A stretch of DNA of 5,636 nt, taken from positions 1 to 5,636 of the forward strand of contig JAHEDB010000173.1 in the NCBI GenBank assembly GCA_024641465.1, in the 5' to 3' direction. Position 1 is the first letter of the stretch, and each line of letters begins with the position of its first letter. The position numbers were made by a program, and so were the translations under genes. The stretch is from Chromatiales bacterium (GTDB taxonomy: Bacteria; Pseudomonadota; Gammaproteobacteria; UBA6429; Thiohalophilaceae). Of this stretch, positions 5,469 through 5,636 are shown piece by piece. Below the pieces are notes generated by a model that was given only the letters and a program-made list of their open reading frames with translations, was not told the origin of the DNA and did no database searches.

Positions 5469-5636
5469 GCCGATAACTCCGCCCGCAGGGTATTGATCAC
5501 CATCCGACTATCCGGTCGCACGCCACGCCAGATATAAAAAGATTCCGCCGCCTGTTCCACCAACATCCCCAGTCCGTCCAGCACTTTTGTCGCACCGTGT
5601 TCAACGGCCCACTGCATAAAGGTGGTCGGTGCGGCA
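5465..5636 (-). CDS. aroE: Shikimate dehydrogenase, C-terminal fragment
   Basis: Partial gene on the minus strand: the last 56 residues and the TAG stop are in the window, and the 5' part lies beyond the right edge. The fragment contains PTTFMQWAVEHG, then DGLGMLVEQAAESFYIWRG and a terminal helix ending RAELSA. The GxGMLVxQAAxxFxxWxG block is the C-terminal signature of AroE, including the Gln that contacts shikimate in this family. AroE reduces 3-dehydroshikimate to shikimate with NADPH in the cytoplasm, a step of aromatic amino acid synthesis. The short C-terminus ending just after this helix fits AroE rather than a longer AroDE fusion tail. Its stop codon (bases 5467 to 5465) overlaps the kinase stop (5466-5468) within CCTAGG, so the two genes converge with no intergenic space. 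Confidence 0.9.
   Translation of the reverse strand, partial: AAPTTFMQWAVEHGATKVLDGLGMLVEQAAESFYIWRGVRPDSRMVINTLRAELSA

Noticed and set aside
1..5636. The window as a defence, mobile or biosynthetic gene island.
   Set aside because: There are no integrase, transposase, nuclease, toxin or biosynthetic core genes and no long repeats; aroE and the neighbouring genes point to ordinary chromosome.

Overview
The window looks like ordinary chromosomal DNA of a moderately GC-rich gammaproteobacterium. That assignment is an inference from three things: the aroE 3' end, a SirB2-family protein, and an RpfC-like tripartite hybrid kinase whose domains resemble gammaproteobacterial homologues. No tRNA, rRNA, IS element, CRISPR array or phage gene is visible, and genes cover nearly all of the window.

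Layout. The first 38 bases are the 5' end of a minus-strand flavoprotein gene (GxGxxG Rossmann start, possibly a rubredoxin reductase). Only 14 bp separates its start from a divergent plus-strand cluster of three genes. The first encodes an exported 423-aa protein that joins an alpha/beta-hydrolase-like domain, apparently lacking its nucleophile, to a TlpA-type thioredoxin with a CPPC active site. The second encodes an unrecognised protein with four membrane segments. The third encodes a SirB2-family membrane protein, and its start overlaps the preceding stop (TAATG). After a 153-bp AT-rich, repeat-containing gap comes a stand-alone SAM-dependent methyltransferase with a MycE-like set of metal and catalytic residues, followed by an intrinsic terminator. 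A 215-bp intergenic region with several inverted repeats then leads to a 681-aa membrane hybrid histidine kinase (six membrane segments, HisKA, HATPase, receiver, HPt). Its stop codon overlaps that of a convergent aroE (shikimate dehydrogenase) gene, of which only the C-terminal 56 codons are in the window.

How the genes may work together. The first three plus-strand genes are probably co-transcribed and all act in or at the inner membrane or periplasm. A role in envelope thiol redox is suggested only for the TlpA fusion. The methyltransferase and the kinase look like separate transcription units. The kinase contains its whole internal phosphorelay, but no output response regulator with an effector domain is visible, so its partner must lie elsewhere. 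I do not see a clear new multi-gene system. The most distinctive items are the pseudo-hydrolase/TlpA fusion, the RpfC-like kinase without visible rpfF or rpfG, and the methyltransferase.
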